The notes under the pieces: model-generated
Databases searched by the model: none
The model's input: only the letters and a program-made list of their open reading frames with translations
Told to the model about the DNA's origin: nothing
Translations under genes and position numbers: made by a program
Origin: Anaspis maculata
Lineage: Eukaryota > Arthropoda > Insecta > Coleoptera > Scraptiidae
DNA: 64,000 nt
Assembly: GCA_949128115.1 (NCBI GenBank)
Contig: OX421962.1
Span: 98,176,836 to 98,240,835, forward strand
Reading direction: 5' to 3'
Shown here: in pieces, positions 1 through 12,599 of the stretch
Position numbering within the stretch: the first letter of the stretch is position 1
Layout: the number at the start of each line of letters is the position of its first letter

Positions 1-239
1 AAATATATGAGTCTCATACCAAATATATGAGATCTGGCAACCCTACTAATGTATGAAAGACAGATTGTTTTTTTTTTTTCTTCAAGGTAAAGAGTTCTTA
101 CTCACAAATAAAAGGAAAAATCAGCCCAGAGGTTCATTGCTGGACTCAAACCTTGACCATGTGATAAGTGAGGGGGTGGGGGGGGCAAGGGGTTGTTGTC
201 TTCCCAATCTTAGCTGTGAAGGGACCACCTCCCTTTCCC

Positions 240-428
240 AAAAAAGTTAAGTTTCTGTTCCTCCTTTTATCGGCATTTCTACGCCTTAGGATTCGCTGCA
301 TTTTCATTGAAGTTCAAGTATGAGATCCGTTTATACAGCACAACACCCAGACCTGATATGCCCGGGAATCGAACCCGGGAGCTCAGCTTGCCAAGAGAAC
401 ACGGAGTCCACTCGACTAGCGGGCCGCC
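240..428 (-). mobile_element. tRNA-derived SINE-like element
   Basis: Read on the minus strand, 428-355 forms a tRNA-like head. It has a pol III A-box-like word TAGTCGAGTGG (418-408) and a B box GGTTCGATTCC (375-365), the latter inside a perfect T-arm hairpin with a CCCGGG stem. The anticodon arm is poor, so this is not a working tRNA. About 110 bases of unrelated sequence follow on the same strand, as in the body of a tRNA-derived SINE. The 3' limit near 240 is a guess. No second copy of this body was found in the window. Confidence 0.5.
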
Positions 429-942
429 TTTCCCAATAAATATTCAGAAAGGCGTGATCTGGCCTAATTAGAGGCTTCTTGATCCTTTAACAAAAACACG
501 GCTTTTAGTTTTAGAACCTCAGAAGTATTCCTATAAATGAAAAACACCTCAATTGTAGGCACTTCCCAACTTTATCACTTAGCATTTTACCTTTCCAAAG
601 TAAGTGATGTTATGTAGTCAAAATTAGGGGTGGAGGGAGGGGAGGCAGTTGAAAATGAAACCGTTGAATTTTAGGGAAAGCCTATTATAATACTGAGCAA
701 AAAGTAAGACTGAATAACGCAGATCGTGATTAAAAAGACCTTTTCGCCAAAGCTTCTAAAGGCTGAAATCCGTCACAGTCTGTTTTCTAAAGTTAATTGA
801 TGTGTCGCCCAACATAATTCCACAGGTTCCGCTTTGAAATATCAACCGCCATGCGACAGTTGATTATGTGCTTTCAAAGTTCATAATTAACTGAAACACT
901 GTACTGTATATGGATGACAGATAATATGAAACGGTATAGATT
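429..942. other. Non-coding stretch, no recognised feature
   Basis: AT-rich sequence without a long open frame or clear repeat structure. Only the last eight bases (935-942) have a defined role, as the left target-site duplication of the adjoining hAT element. Confidence 0.4.
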
Positions 943-1506
943 CATGGGCGCCCGGAGGGGGAGGCAAGGGGGGGCACTTGCCCCCCCCTGGCTCCGGAGC
1001 AGCTGAATAAATTCATCCTTACGAAAAAAAAAAAAAATCGAGAAAGGAAAAAAAAAATCATTTTCGAAAGAAAAAACTTTGAGAAGGTAATTTACATTTT
1101 CTTGAATTGTTAGAGCAATTTGAAATTTCATTAGGCTTCTACCTAATCTCTATATCAATCATGGCAATAATTGAAATTTTCTAAACCTCTGGTTTAAAAC
1201 ACTAGGGGTTCTTTCAAGATAATGAACGAGTGTAACTATTGACCTGGCTATTTTGAAGTAAATTTTTATACATTTTGTACAAAATTACAAATTTTTATAA
1301 ATTTCTCTAAAGTCAAGTTCAATTTTCAAATATATTTCCTTATTTTTCGCACAATAATTATTATCACCATTATTATTATTATTCGAAAAAAAATTCGCCT
1401 GCGGCGCTAATATAAAGGACTTCGCAAATTAGGCCAGGTAGGTATGTGACGTTCTCTAACTAAAGCTATTTGCCCCCCCCTGACAAAAATCCTGCGGGCG
1501 CCCATG
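943..1506. mobile_element. Non-autonomous hAT-type transposon, 564 bp
   Basis: The element begins CATGGGCGCCCGG and ends CGGGCGCCCATG, which gives inverted termini. It is flanked by the perfect 8-bp direct repeat TATAGATT (935-942 and 1507-1514), the duplication length typical of hAT transposons. Inside are a G-run and a C-run near each end (about 960-995 and 1470-1490), an A-rich tract, and an ATTATT run followed by CTGCGGCGC near 1400. That internal motif recurs in the elements at 23559-24439 and 37022-37358. There is no transposase frame, so it would have needed an enzyme supplied elsewhere. Boundaries are exact to the base because of the duplication. Confidence 0.85.
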
Positions 1507-1559
1507 TATAGATTTTCGATAAGAGAAGGACAAAGCCGAGTACATTTTCACGGTCACTA

Positions 1560-2330
1560 GACCACTAGAGAGGGTCAAGTTGGACGGACAATGTCTTCGC
1601 CGCAATAATCAACGAAGTGAATGCGGAGAAGAATACAATGATCGTTGTTTCCCTGGCTCGCTTTCAATGGACCAATTTATTTCGCCATTCACACTCATGT
1701 GTGTTGTGTGTAGAAGAATGATCCAATTGTTATTATTAGTATTATTATTTTGCACGTTTACGCCATTCATCACCCGATCTCACACGAGTGTAATCTCCAT
1801 TAAACGCGTTGTGCCATGTTTAGCATGCAAACAGAGTCGACTTTATTATGCCGCCGCATTGGGTTTTCATTAGAGGTGGCCCCGGGATGGATCTTTACTC
1901 GATTAATCACCTAATGATTTTTCATCAAACACTCGTTACCCAGGTCTAATTGCCTTTTCGTTCCATCTCTCTGGTTTTTCCCGAGCGCCAAAGATCAAAT
2001 TAAATCAATGTCCGAATGGCCGTGCGGAGTTAATAAAGCAAAAAGAGGACTGTCAAAAGGACACGGTATTGAGTTCGGCGGCGGGCCGACGCTTGTTCCG
2101 GTTTGAAAATTACGCGATGTAGTTTCTCCTCCCGCGTCCCCGGTGTGTTTAGCGAATTTAATTAAAACGACAAAGAATTAATTAAAATCAGTCCTCTTAA
2201 TTTTCTGCCTTGAGTTTTCATTTGCACGAAACATTTTTTCGCCCGACAACAACGGAAATCCTGGGACGGAGGGGTCGTGTCGCGCCGGGACTAGCTCGCT
2301 CGTCAAAAGTTGGTCATTGTTGAAGTTTTT
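1560..2330. other. Low-repeat block rich in homeodomain words
   Basis: This block has mixed base composition, with GC-rich patches (about 2065-2150 and 2260-2300). Around 2155-2195 there is a cluster of TTTAATTAAAA and AATTAATTAAAA words, the core of many homeodomain sites. No repeat seen elsewhere in the window matches it. I infer a possible cis-regulatory element or conserved non-coding DNA. There is no direct evidence of function. Confidence 0.25.
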
Positions 2331-4457
2331 TCTTGAATTGGACTAATTATTTTCATCGCAGCACACTCCAACAATGCTAATTTTGCTGTTGTTTTTGTTT
2401 CTTTTGGTTTTATTGGTAGTTTTACTTTAACCCAATCATACCTCAAAAACTGAAAGGCGTAAAAACACGAAGACGTGTGAACTGTGAACAGTTGTAGCCA
2501 CTTGGTTTTTGTAAAAACACCATAGATAAAACATTCATAAATGAGCACTTCAAGAATCTTTCAATTTTCATTTTCAAGAAAATTTTCATTTTTTCATTCA
2601 AAATTCATTTTCTAACTTATTTTCATTACATGAAAAATTTGTTTGTTTTTGATGGACTACTTGTGACTGCAAAAATATCATATTTGGAAGCTTTCGCATT
2701 TTCGCAATGAAACCTTTTCCGAGTATTGTTTCCACAAATCACCATGTTCTTGTTATTTACTAATTCACTATGGAATTGTGTGTGGCATAAAATTCGCATT
2801 TTGGACCAAGTATGTAATCATGTCACACAGCTCATAAAATTGACTAAACCAACAGATATGGGAGTATGGCATTTAACACAAACAAAAGATCTCGGGATTG
2901 TCGGGGGCCGTTTGAACGCTACATCCAAGCCGGTAATCCACAAAGAAGAGGGAGAGTCCCTCGATTCCCTGGGAATTGCGCGACTCGATTAGAATGGTGT
3001 TAGTAGTATCACGTCCTCGTCCACTGAGAGGAGCAACCAACAATGATCTATAGTTCCGTTCTTGGATGGGTCTCGATTTAGCTACCTATATGAATAAGCA
3101 TTGTCTATGAGTATGAGTGAGGGATATAGCATCGCAGATAGAAAAGAATCTGCAGTCAATTATTTTATGGCGACAGCCTGGAGATGCGACCAGTCTTCAG
3201 CATGCTCTCATGAAGTCGTAAGGCAAGGTGGTGGATCTGTCGTGTACTGCTCTGGTCAGGCTTGCCACTGATTTTTCGGTGTCAAAAGGTAGCTGTGTGT
3301 GGAATTTTTGAGATCTAGATATCAACTTATCAACTAACCCAGTCTTATCTGAAATCATTCCCGATTATCAGAGGAACATCTTCAAGGCAAAGGATATCAA
3401 GGATTGTGTGATTCTTATTGAAGGAAAAAAGCAAACTTATATTTCACTGAGCCTGAATGATATGCGTTTTTCTTTCCCGTAGTTTAAATCTAGATAGTTC
3501 CCGCCAGGTGGAGGCTGAGTAGTTCGAGATTTTCCTTGCAATATTCATTTCTTGCAACCAGCTTCGTTTCAGAAGCCTATCAAGACGGCAACAACTTTAC
3601 GTCTCGTTCACATGATTACCTTCGATCCGGGCTCCAAACCAAACCAACATTGTTGCAGCGTGCGTGAGAGCCTGCTTGAGATTTCGAGAGTACAAATAAA
3701 ATAGTACCAAAGAAAAGTTTTCAACTAAGAACTAGACACTGTCAGTTCAAGTGGGTGCTCGCCCCACTGATTCCCCATTGATTCTATAGAAATATCAAAC
3801 CAGTGAACAGGGTGATTGCATGTAGAGGGGGTTTATGGCAAAATGTCAATAGTGTCATTGTCATCTGTCAAGTTTCATCCATGCGGAGTCAACGTCAACC
3901 GGACTAACCTCACTAAATACTGTCATTTTTACGTGTTTTGTTCACATACTGGTTTGTTCGGCGTTAACGAGATCGAGATTATGATTTCTCATCATTCTAA
4001 CAATGCCTTACAACAGGTGTGCCCCAATCCTTGTCTATGACCCCAATCCAATTCCCTAACAAACGTTAAAACATAACTAGATCTTTGCGCTGCCTGCCGG
4101 TGATAAAGTGAACGAATTTTATGCAATCACCCTATTCTCTATCTTGTTCAAATATCTCAAATTCGTGTAAAATGTGAAAGACTGAAAAGTCGAGACGCAG
4201 AGAAAAAGTTTCGCGGTTTTATCGGTGGAGTCAACAAAATTTGGCGATAGTAAAGGCCTGAAAAAAGATCATTCTTTCGAATGAGACCAAATAATACTTG
4301 GTTTCCTATATTGTTTTGACAGTGGATGCAACGGTGCAACGAAAATAAGCCAAAAACTCAAACTTCATCCTTCGTAATGAGGTTAAATTTATTCCACAGT
4401 CTCAAATGTATAGTTGGTTGCATTATTTTATGCCGCGGGCGTGGCTGACAATATCAC
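2331..4457. other. Non-coding stretch, no recognised feature
   Basis: AT-rich sequence with only short open frames (88 codons at most, at 2726-2992) that show no recognisable protein. Around 2560-2640 there is low-complexity TTTTCATTTT-like sequence. I see no transposon termini or RNA gene. The final bases TAA (4458-4460) belong to the target duplication of the next element. Confidence 0.4.
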
Positions 4458-4844
4458 TAAGGGTAGGTTGTTCAGTGGCTGGGGCTGGGGTTATCTTATA
4501 GTTATCTAAACCATAGTTAACTTCTAACCCATGGTTACTATTAAAACTGTTGCTCGGTGATCGCGTAAGTGTTGGTTAGTTATCCCCATACTGTTCCTCA
4601 AGTCGGCCGCAGTTGGTATCTCTGATGACAGATGTAACAAGGACAAATGTAACGTCAAATTTTGTCAAATTGCGAACGTTTGACAGTTTGAAAAGTCGCC
4701 AAACAAGGTCTGACTGGCCACTTGTCTAACTGCTCTTTGGGAAGTCGATATCGCTTGAAAAATTGTTGGTCATCGAAGTAATTAAAACTGTTTAATACTT
4801 TGGCGATTTATATTCGACGTCGCCGTCAAACTTGTGGAAATTTT

Positions 4845-4863
4845 AACCCCCCCCCCCCCCCCC
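4845..4863. repeat. Poly-C run
   Basis: An uninterrupted run of about 18 cytosines inside the Harbinger-type element. Such runs are prone to length error in both replication and sequencing, so the exact length is unreliable. Confidence 0.9.
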
Positions 4864-5067
4864 TCCCGCGATTTTGAGGTAGACGCAAATCCACCAACTC
4901 CAAAAATTCTTCATCGTCCGTCAGTTTATGTTGCATTTTCACTTTTTGTTCTTCATCTTTTAATCAACGAGAACCTCAGATCAATCAGAAATTGTGAAAA
5001 TACGTCGATACATTTTGCACAACATAGGTTAAATAACTCAATTTAAGGCTAACCTGGGTTTAAACCA

Positions 5068-5337
5068 TGCGACCTCGACGGTTTAGCTATTCTTTTTTAA
5101 CCAAGGTTAAAAATTGACTTTGGACTGAACAACTCAGTTCAAGCAGTTGAACCCTAGTTAATCTCAGCTTAGGTTCAACTACAAACTAAACAACCGGTCC
5201 TGCGACCTCGACGGTTCAGCTATTCTTCTTATTCTTTAACCGAGGTTGAAAATCATTTTGGACTGAACAACCAAGTTCAAGCAGTTGAACCCTAGTTAAT
5301 TTCAACTTTGGTTTAACTACGAACTGAACAACCGGCC
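5068..5337. repeat. Two tandem units of about 135 bp
   Basis: The units 5068-5200 and 5201-5337 share long identical blocks, for example TGCGACCTCGACGGTT at the start and AAGCAGTTGAACCCTAGTTA further in. They differ by scattered substitutions and a short insertion. The second unit ends at the right terminus of the transposon, so the duplication extends the subterminal region of that element. Confidence 0.85.
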
Positions 5338-5341
5338 CTAA

Positions 5342-8300
5342 GCCGTGTTGTCAAGAAAACCTCGCGGGCAAAAATAGTCAGACATTACGTTGCACACAGC
5401 ACAGAGACTTTATTTCGGTGATAAGTATGGCGGCACGGGGTGTCAAGCTATAACACTGCCTGAAATCAAACAAATTCCACATTATTCATCAACATTGAAT
5501 GGACGAGTATAAATATCATCAACGTAGGTACTATCCGATAACTTTTTGTCATGGTGCATTTTTTCAGCTGTGGTAGTACACAAAAAGACGTCTAAAGCAA
5601 ATCACAACAGCAACTTTTTGGGATTTTGAGACTTGAGACGGAATTTTCAAAGCCGTGAGTGAGTTTCTTTAGTGCACTTATTATACTTTGAAAGCCCCAC
5701 AACATTCAAAGGTCAAGACCGTCTAAAGTCAAACTGAATTGCTAGTCGGACCAGGCGAAACCCTAGCGCCTCAAGAGTCAAACATTCAAACATCAACTTC
5801 AACTTGTCCACTAGGAACTCCAGTGATCTCCAGTCATGACTCTGTCAGCTTCAAAGCTTGGTGTCCCTCTTGAAGTCTTTCGAATTCAATTTGAACCTGT
5901 TCAACGTCAATATGACAGTCTGATCGTGTCAGCTCGAAGTGCCCACTAAGCGCCTCCCTCCCCTCAATGATCTTCAAGCTGCAAATCACATTTATTTGCC
6001 CCCCCCCCCCCAAGTTTTCAGGCTTCTCCCCACCTGCATAAGGGTTTCATTTGACAACGAAGTCTCCCGTGTTTCCAATTTTTGGGTTAGAGCTCGACTA
6101 GGGTCTCATGTCACTTACTGAGAGTTACGTTCTTTCTATTAAAAAAACTCAGTTTATCTCACTTTAGAAACTATTCTTTTGGTCAGACAGTTGACGTGAG
6201 GGTAACTGAGAGTTTAGGTAAATGGAAAGCGCCCAAGATGAAAACACGTAAGATTCTCAACTCAGGTGTAAGAGGAAAGTGCCCTTTGACAACGATGTTA
6301 TAATCACGTCAAACATCAACACTATACGTCAAAGATCCAACTACTTTCGTCGGTGACTTTGTAAATTTGTGATCCATCAATTCCCAGATGACCTATTATT
6401 TGACATATCACATGACAACAAGACCTATTTAGATACTGGTGCTTACTGGGAATGTCCAATCAAAAATAATGGAAACGTAAAGCTAAACTTGAATAAAATA
6501 ATTGGCTTAGCCAGTGCGAAACCCCGCATAGCCGCCAAAATATTAACCTTAGCACACACTATCGATTTCTAAATCCAATTATCACCACTAACAGCATTCT
6601 TGATGATGTTCAGTTTTCCACACATTTTTAGCGATGGGGGATTCAGGGCTGGCAGACACGTGATACGTGTGACTTTCCCTTTAGGTTTTATATCCACTCC
6701 CTTCCATTAGATATGAGCGCACGGTTTCCTATCATCTGTCTTCTCCTGTTTCAACGACAATAACAGATTAACAGCTCGTTTTTTTTTTTGTCGGACGCTG
6801 ACCGAATGTGCACGTTTCAATGTCACGTGACACGTGAGAATAACAAAAGCAATAAAACCTTTACAAATCCATTTGAATTCGCACAATTCCGTAATTTGTC
6901 ATCACAAAAGGGACCTCCTCTATACGGTGGAAATAATTGGGGACGGACGGCCAGCTCCGGTATTTGTGCGGTCGAATCGATGAAACAGGGTTGTTTATTT
7001 TTTGGTGCGAAATGATGTAGGAACATTTTAACACGATCAATTTTATTGTTATAGATTTATCGCATTGTAGGGAGTGGAGACGAAGCAATATTTGCGCATC
7101 ACAAAGTTTTCAGTCCGCTGACTGATTCGAGTGTCCCGACTATCAAAGTCTACCCATTTTCTTGAAGTACACGGGTGGATTGAACATCATCATAAAATAA
7201 ATGGTCTGCTATTCTTCTTCACATTTGAGACTTCAATCCAGATATTTCTTGGCGCCTGTTTAGGCGGCTCTATCTCAAACACCGACTGATTATCCGATCT
7301 TAAAAGAATAATCGGCAGTAACTGAAAAAAGATCGAAATCTCGATCGAAAGCGATAGCTACGATTGCGTTTCAAATTTTTATCGAGATCACCACATGAAT
7401 TTCCAATTTGGGGTGCTAGGGGAAGGCAATCTGCATTGGTTCTCACTGACAGCAGCCACAGCTGATAGCTCTTCGACAGTCCACCAATGACACGCCCTCG
7501 CTGGTGCGGCAAATTCGAAACTGGTGCTCTGACTCGGAACTTCGATGAAAATGTACCCGCAAACTCGCTGCGTTCGTATTATGTACTCGACACAATGTAA
7601 CCTGAAGTAAGTACTAAACTAATAATGATGTTACACAGAGTGCCGTCATAACAGTTCAAGTTGTAGTTTAGCGAGGTAGGTACTTTATATTATGAAGATA
7701 AGGATAAAAGGGTATTTAAACTTGCGATGTGACGTCGAAAACGATGTCTGAAGGAACAACAAAACTAAAGCCAGGCTAGGGTATGGGTTGAGTTTTAACA
7801 GACTTAATGCACTGCCGTTGATGCACATGTTTGGTTTTGCAACTCGTAGTGCGCGTTTTGTTAGGGAAAAACAATTACCTGTTGTGATGAGACTAACTTA
7901 ATTAGGAAATTTCACTAAACTTACGGGCTAGCGATGCAAAAGCACTAGGTATAAGTACTTTAAGATTAATTATGTCGAAAATGCCCGACGTGCATCTCCG
8001 CGAGCTTACTTTGCTCCAAAATCCTTTATTGATGCCGTGATCCGTATTTAATCCTTCAAATTGTAATCAGGTCAATAATGTTCATGATTCGTCAACAACA
8101 ATATCAGCGACAGTTACGATGAAGAATTTGATCGCCAGCACGCTGGTTCAGTTCAAGTGCAGAGATGGAGATATCCGCTGCATTCATTCTGCCATTAATC
8201 TCTGAAATTCTCACTTCACTTCAGTTAGGTTCACCTGAATAACTGTTACATTTGACAATCAAGCACTTTGGATCAGTTGGTCAGTTGGTGATTCCGTGAG

Positions 8301-8929
8301 TATTTGCAATATTTTTTTATGTTTTGAGTGGGTTTCGAGCGTCAGTTTGCCTCCTAGTGTACATCTAGGCAATCAATAGGGGGATTGCATAAGATCCGGT
8401 TCACTTTTTATCCGCCAGGATAGGGACATGTAGGAGTTGGACGTGAGGGCGTGTAAGGATTTAGCTTTGGTTCGGTTGGTCATGCTGGCGCCTGACAATG
8501 ACCAATGACAGAACAGACCAGAACACTGACAGCTGACGAAAAGTTTGGCTTATTTGGTTGGATAGATCATGGATGATTGAGAAAACCTCCAAGGGCTAGG
8601 TACGAAACACCCTGATAAGTCTTGAAGCTAAGTGACCCAAAGCAGGTTCTCCAGAGGCGTCACAAACCGACGTACGAGAGATTTTTGACATGCTGACATC
8701 TGAGGAATGACAAATGTGGTCCAACTGCATCGGAGCGTCGCCGCCGTGTCAACTTCCAGGCAAAGTTATCTGGAAATGAAAATACCGACCCTAATCCCTT
8801 CACGGCCCATGCAATAACCCTAGGCAAGGTATTAACTTTTCTAGAACAATCACGTACGACTTTAAAAAATCATAAAGGGTCCCTCATCCATGCCAATGAT
8901 CCCTTGAAAGACCCGTCGCATTTTTTTTA
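5342..8929. other. Long non-coding stretch, no recognised gene
   Basis: No convincing coding region, RNA gene or transposon end is visible in these 3.6 kb. There is a run of about a dozen C at 5999-6010 and a T run at 6779-6789. Open frames stay under about 80 codons, and both strands of 6788-7090 are open together, which argues for chance rather than coding. Confidence 0.4.
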
Positions 8930-9660
8930 CGAGTTCCCGTAAAATTTCGCAATATGCCAGCGACCTGGTCAGAGGCCCAGCGCGTGTTTTTGCTATTCAA
9001 TAAAAAACTCGTTATAACCAAAAGCCCTGTGTTCATTTTTCTTCGATCTATGTGATGGATTGAACCGGAGAGGCCCGGCGTTTCCCCATTAGTGAGCCGT
9101 TAATAATCGACATAGGAATTGCGCCTCGGGCCTGCCGAAATCCAATCTGGATGTCTGGAAAAAATGAGATTATCACCACCATCACCACCGGTGCTTTTCG
9201 CCCCGTCCGTTATTATTATAGTTCTCTCAATTTGCCTGGGGGCCCTAAAGGGTAGCGGGAATATATGGAGGTAAAGGTCATGATGCCCGCGTTAGCATTT
9301 ACGACGCGACCTCTTCCCTCTTCCTGTTTTGTGAACAACATTTACTGCCACACCACTGGCGTTGTGTTTCCATTATTACTGCTGGCTGGCACACAACGTC
9401 GCGCGACTTTATTGCAAATAGTGTAGTTTCTGCACCATACTTGATGTTTGGTTTAATGATTCTCGAATGGGACACATGTTATACGGCCAGCACATTCACA
9501 CAGGTATATTGGGAGTATCGGGGTTTATTGGAGCTCTGTATTACCGACATTTGATCGCCTGCACCGTAAGTGACATGTTTATGCTGCAGGAATAAACTTG
9601 AACATGTCGAGACGCAACCAGTAATATATTAGAAGTCGGCTCGTGCTGTGTATATTGTGT
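8930..9660. other. Low-repeat block, possible regulatory DNA
   Basis: This block has no matching repeats in the window and a higher GC content than its surroundings. It includes a (CACCAT)-like patch at 9173-9192 and the word TTTATTGCAAATA at 9409-9421, which resembles POU or Caudal-type binding sequence. It is followed by more ordinary AT-rich DNA. Regulatory function is inferred only from composition and motifs. Confidence 0.2.
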
Positions 9661-11130
9661 ACTTCAAATAACCATATCCAAAAGCTGAGCAAACACTTTG
9701 AAATGCGCTCTTGTTTGACTTTTGGCGAATAATTTCTACAGAAAGCTCTCGACACGTTTGCCCGTCGTGTTCAGCTTTTTAGTCGTTAGTTACACTCACG
9801 TTAAACTTTGATGGTAGTACTGTCAAGTCGTAAAAGTCGATGCGACATCTAAAACTTTCCGATCGATACATCAATGGCATCATTATCACGTTTCGACAAA
9901 GTTTCGGCCAGGTCAGCGGAAAAAACAAAAGTTCGCCTCGCACATAAATTCCATCTGCTACAAATTAAATGTTTGGCATACTCTCTCGTTATATGAATAC
10001 AGGATATTAGGCACTAAGATAGCGGAACAGGGCCGTAGTGTTCTGCACCGTGAGTTTTGCAGCAGTGTTCATGAGAGATTTGTCTGAGGAAAAACATTGT
10101 GATATATTGTGTTGAATTATATAATTAGCATTTCAGAGATGTATCACGGACAAAAGCAGAGTTGTACGAATCCGGCGGGCAACTCAAAGTAAAGTCTAGC
10201 TTTAATTACAAAGGAAATGTCACAGCAAATTTTATATAAAACTTCACGAAACTTTGTGCGAACATCGCTAGATGCGGGGAAAATTTTATGTTACGTTTGC
10301 AGAATTATGCTGTAACACTCTGTGCACAACTTGAATTAGCATTTGTGCTGTCCTTCCTTTCAATTTTTTCTTTGTGCTTGGGTGAATTCAATTCGTGCTT
10401 CTAACTAACTTCAACTGGCGCAATCCTATTTACACAGAACATCTAACACCAGCGGCTCGACAGCAACCATTGCGGCGGCCAGGAAGACCCAAAAATATCA
10501 ACGTTTGGTGGAGCAAAATTTCTTTTTTGTTCCATTTGCTGTTGACACTTCAGGGCTATGGTGTTCCGAGCCAAAAAAAATCTTCGTCAATCTTGGACAA
10601 TTAATAAAGTCCCAAACAAGTGAACAGCGAACATCCTCAATATAAAATAGTAAGCTGAAAATAGAGAATAAACAAGTCTTAGAGACGGACAGCTTTTTCG
10701 GATTTTGAAAACATTTTCACATTTACATTTTGAAAAACCAAACGCCTGACCTACTATGTGCTTTTGAACATCATTTTGCACCCAGCCTACCGGAATGCGT
10801 GCATATCGTGGGTGTTCTGACGCTACTGTTATGTGTGAAAATTTCGTAGTTTAATTTTTTTTCTTCGTGTTTAATAAAAAAAAAAGTGTGATATGTATTG
10901 ATGCATCATTATATTCAGTAAAGCGTAAGGGATCCGAAAAAAAAAGCATAGTTGCCATTTGAAAAACAAAAACTGACTGTCAGTGCTCAGAAGCATCATG
11001 ATAAAAAAATATTTTTCACTGTCGAATCATAGAAAACATTATACCATTCAAACTGGTTTTTCAATTTTGAAGATCGGATAAGGAATAACGATGCTACAGC
11101 GGTGGCCGTTTTTTATGCACTCCTCTGTAT
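9661..11130. other. Non-coding stretch, no recognised feature
   Basis: AT-rich DNA with A and T runs and only short chance frames (about 70 codons at most). No termini, tandem units or RNA signatures were seen. Confidence 0.4.
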
Positions 11131-11775
11131 ACAGGTGGTCCAGGTTTAATCTGAGAAATTCCTAAGATCGATAGAGCATGAGAAAACAATAGGAACAAAT
11201 CCAAAAACCATGCATCAAAAATGCATATCAACAGAGATGTAGCTCGTCAAATTTTGAGGTAAAAAACTGGAAGTCTTGACAAAAAATAGTTGTCAAATGT
11301 GTTGGATGATGAAAAAACGTATTTTAAAAATCTGTTACAGTGGTGTTTTTGAAATTTCAAACCAAAATATCTCCGTCCGCACTGATCTGACAAAAAGGTA
11401 ACACATAAGTTTCTGCTTCTAAATTCAACAAGGATATCAAAAATCTGATGATTTTCCAACAAAGTCCAGTGGCGCAGACAATCTTGTGCAGTGGGTAAAA
11501 ATGGGCAGCCCCCTAAAATCTACGTCACTGGGCTTTTGTAAGGGATTTCCATTAAGTGATCGACGGACACCTATTCAAGGTTTATCTACACCAAAATTTG
11601 AGCAGAATCGGTTTGGTGCGTGAAAAAATTATGAAAGAAAAATGGCTTTTTACCTTCAACTGTGACGGGACATATCTCCGTTAATGTTAATATGCATTTT
11701 TGGTTGTTTTGTTCTTATTGGTTTTTCGTGCTCTATCGATAATTAAAATTTTTCAGATTAATCCTGGACCCCCTG
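11131..11775. mobile_element. Inverted-repeat element of the GGTCCAGG family
   Basis: The left end ACAGGTGGTCCAGG and the right end, read inverted as ACAGGGGGTCCAGG, continue into about 130 bp of matched inverted arms with shared words such as TTAATCTGA, ATCGATAGAGCA and ATGCATAT. A 64-bp cassette with its own inverted ends lies at 11467-11530. The right half is recognisably related to 25990-26222, which ends in the same GGTCCAGG box. No transposase frame is present. Family placement is unknown. Confidence 0.7.
11467..11530. repeat. Internal CAGTGGCG cassette, 64 bp
   Basis: It starts CAGTGGCGCAGA and ends TCTACGTCACTG, so its ends are imperfect inverted repeats of each other. Equivalent cassettes sit at 25438-25498 and 25916-25974 at the corresponding place in a related palindrome. 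CAGTGGCG resembles hAT termini, but no 8-bp duplication flanks this copy, so it may be an inherited internal part rather than a fresh insertion. Confidence 0.6.
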
Positions 11776-12590
11776 TGGTTATACTTACGTAAATGACATT
11801 TTAAGCTTAAGAGTTATCCAGATGCTGAAGGATGACCCATTAGCCTTACTGCACGCACCTTGAATTTTCCAGCATGCGAACGACTAGATGGTAAAATAAA
11901 CTGCTCAACAATGAAAGTGTTACAAAGCAAAAATTCACCCAATTTCGAACCGCTGTAACTTTTTTGGAAGTTCTAAATTGCCCAATCTTTTGGCCATCTT
12001 TCTTGTCAATATGAAATCCATAGAGCCCCTCATAAAATTTCTTCAGGGTGATGAGCAGAACAGTGCAAAATTGATGAAAGTTCAACATACCCCCGTTTTC
12101 GTTGAAATTTTTTTTCGGGAGTATCAACCAAATTTATTAAGAATGATGTGTTCCCTCGAAACAGTATTTGAATTTCCGGGATTCCAGTCGAAACAGCCAA
12201 AATGAGATTTTTTATTGTGAATACTGTATGTTATATCTGTAGCAACGCAAAAACATCAAAACTTTTCACATCAAGATGACGCCACTTGGTAGGCTTGTTC
12301 ACTGAACAATTCTGAGCAATTTGACTTGCAACACGTTCCTATTGTCCAGTTTAGGGGTGAAGAAAAGCCCAATTGGCAGCGTACTTTTTGGTACTACTCC
12401 TAAAACTCGGATTTTTAGCATTGAAAAAGGGTTATCTTTTACTCTCTTTAGTCAACATGTTACTACGTCATCAGAATTGGACTGACCACATTTCCGCCAT
12501 TTTGGAATTTTGTGCCTTTACCTCAAATTTTCTTGAATTTCTTGAATTTCTTGAAAGGTTGGTCCCCTGAATGGGATTCTGTCAATAAGA
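11776..12590. other. Repeat-like AT-rich sequence
   Basis: No clear boundaries were found. Phrases such as GCTGTAACTTTTTT near 11950 resemble the interior of the palindromic elements in this window, so old repeat debris is likely. A short TCTATCTGTTTGTCTATC run lies at about 12594-12612. No gene is visible; the open frames on the two strands overlap and are under 95 codons. Confidence 0.35.
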
Positions 12591-12599
12591 TCTGTCTAT

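Larger units (their letters stand above)
4461..5338. mobile_element. PIF/Harbinger-type non-autonomous element, 878 bp
   Basis: The left end GGGTAGGTTGTTCAGT and the right end, read inverted as GGGCCGGTTGTTCAGT, are matching termini. TAA flanks both sides (4458-4460 and 5339-5341). A 3-bp TWA duplication with G-rich ends is the usual mark of PIF/Harbinger transposons. The interior holds an 18-base C run and two tandem units of about 135 bp near the right end, but no transposase frame. Confidence 0.75.

Noticed and set aside
355..428. Possible functional tRNA gene on the minus strand
   Set aside because: The T arm is excellent, but the anticodon arm and acceptor stem do not pair properly, and a non-tRNA tail follows. 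It fits a SINE better.
7300..7512. Short frame rich in Arg/Ser at its end
   Set aside because: It is under 75 codons, with no neighbours or splice signals to support it.
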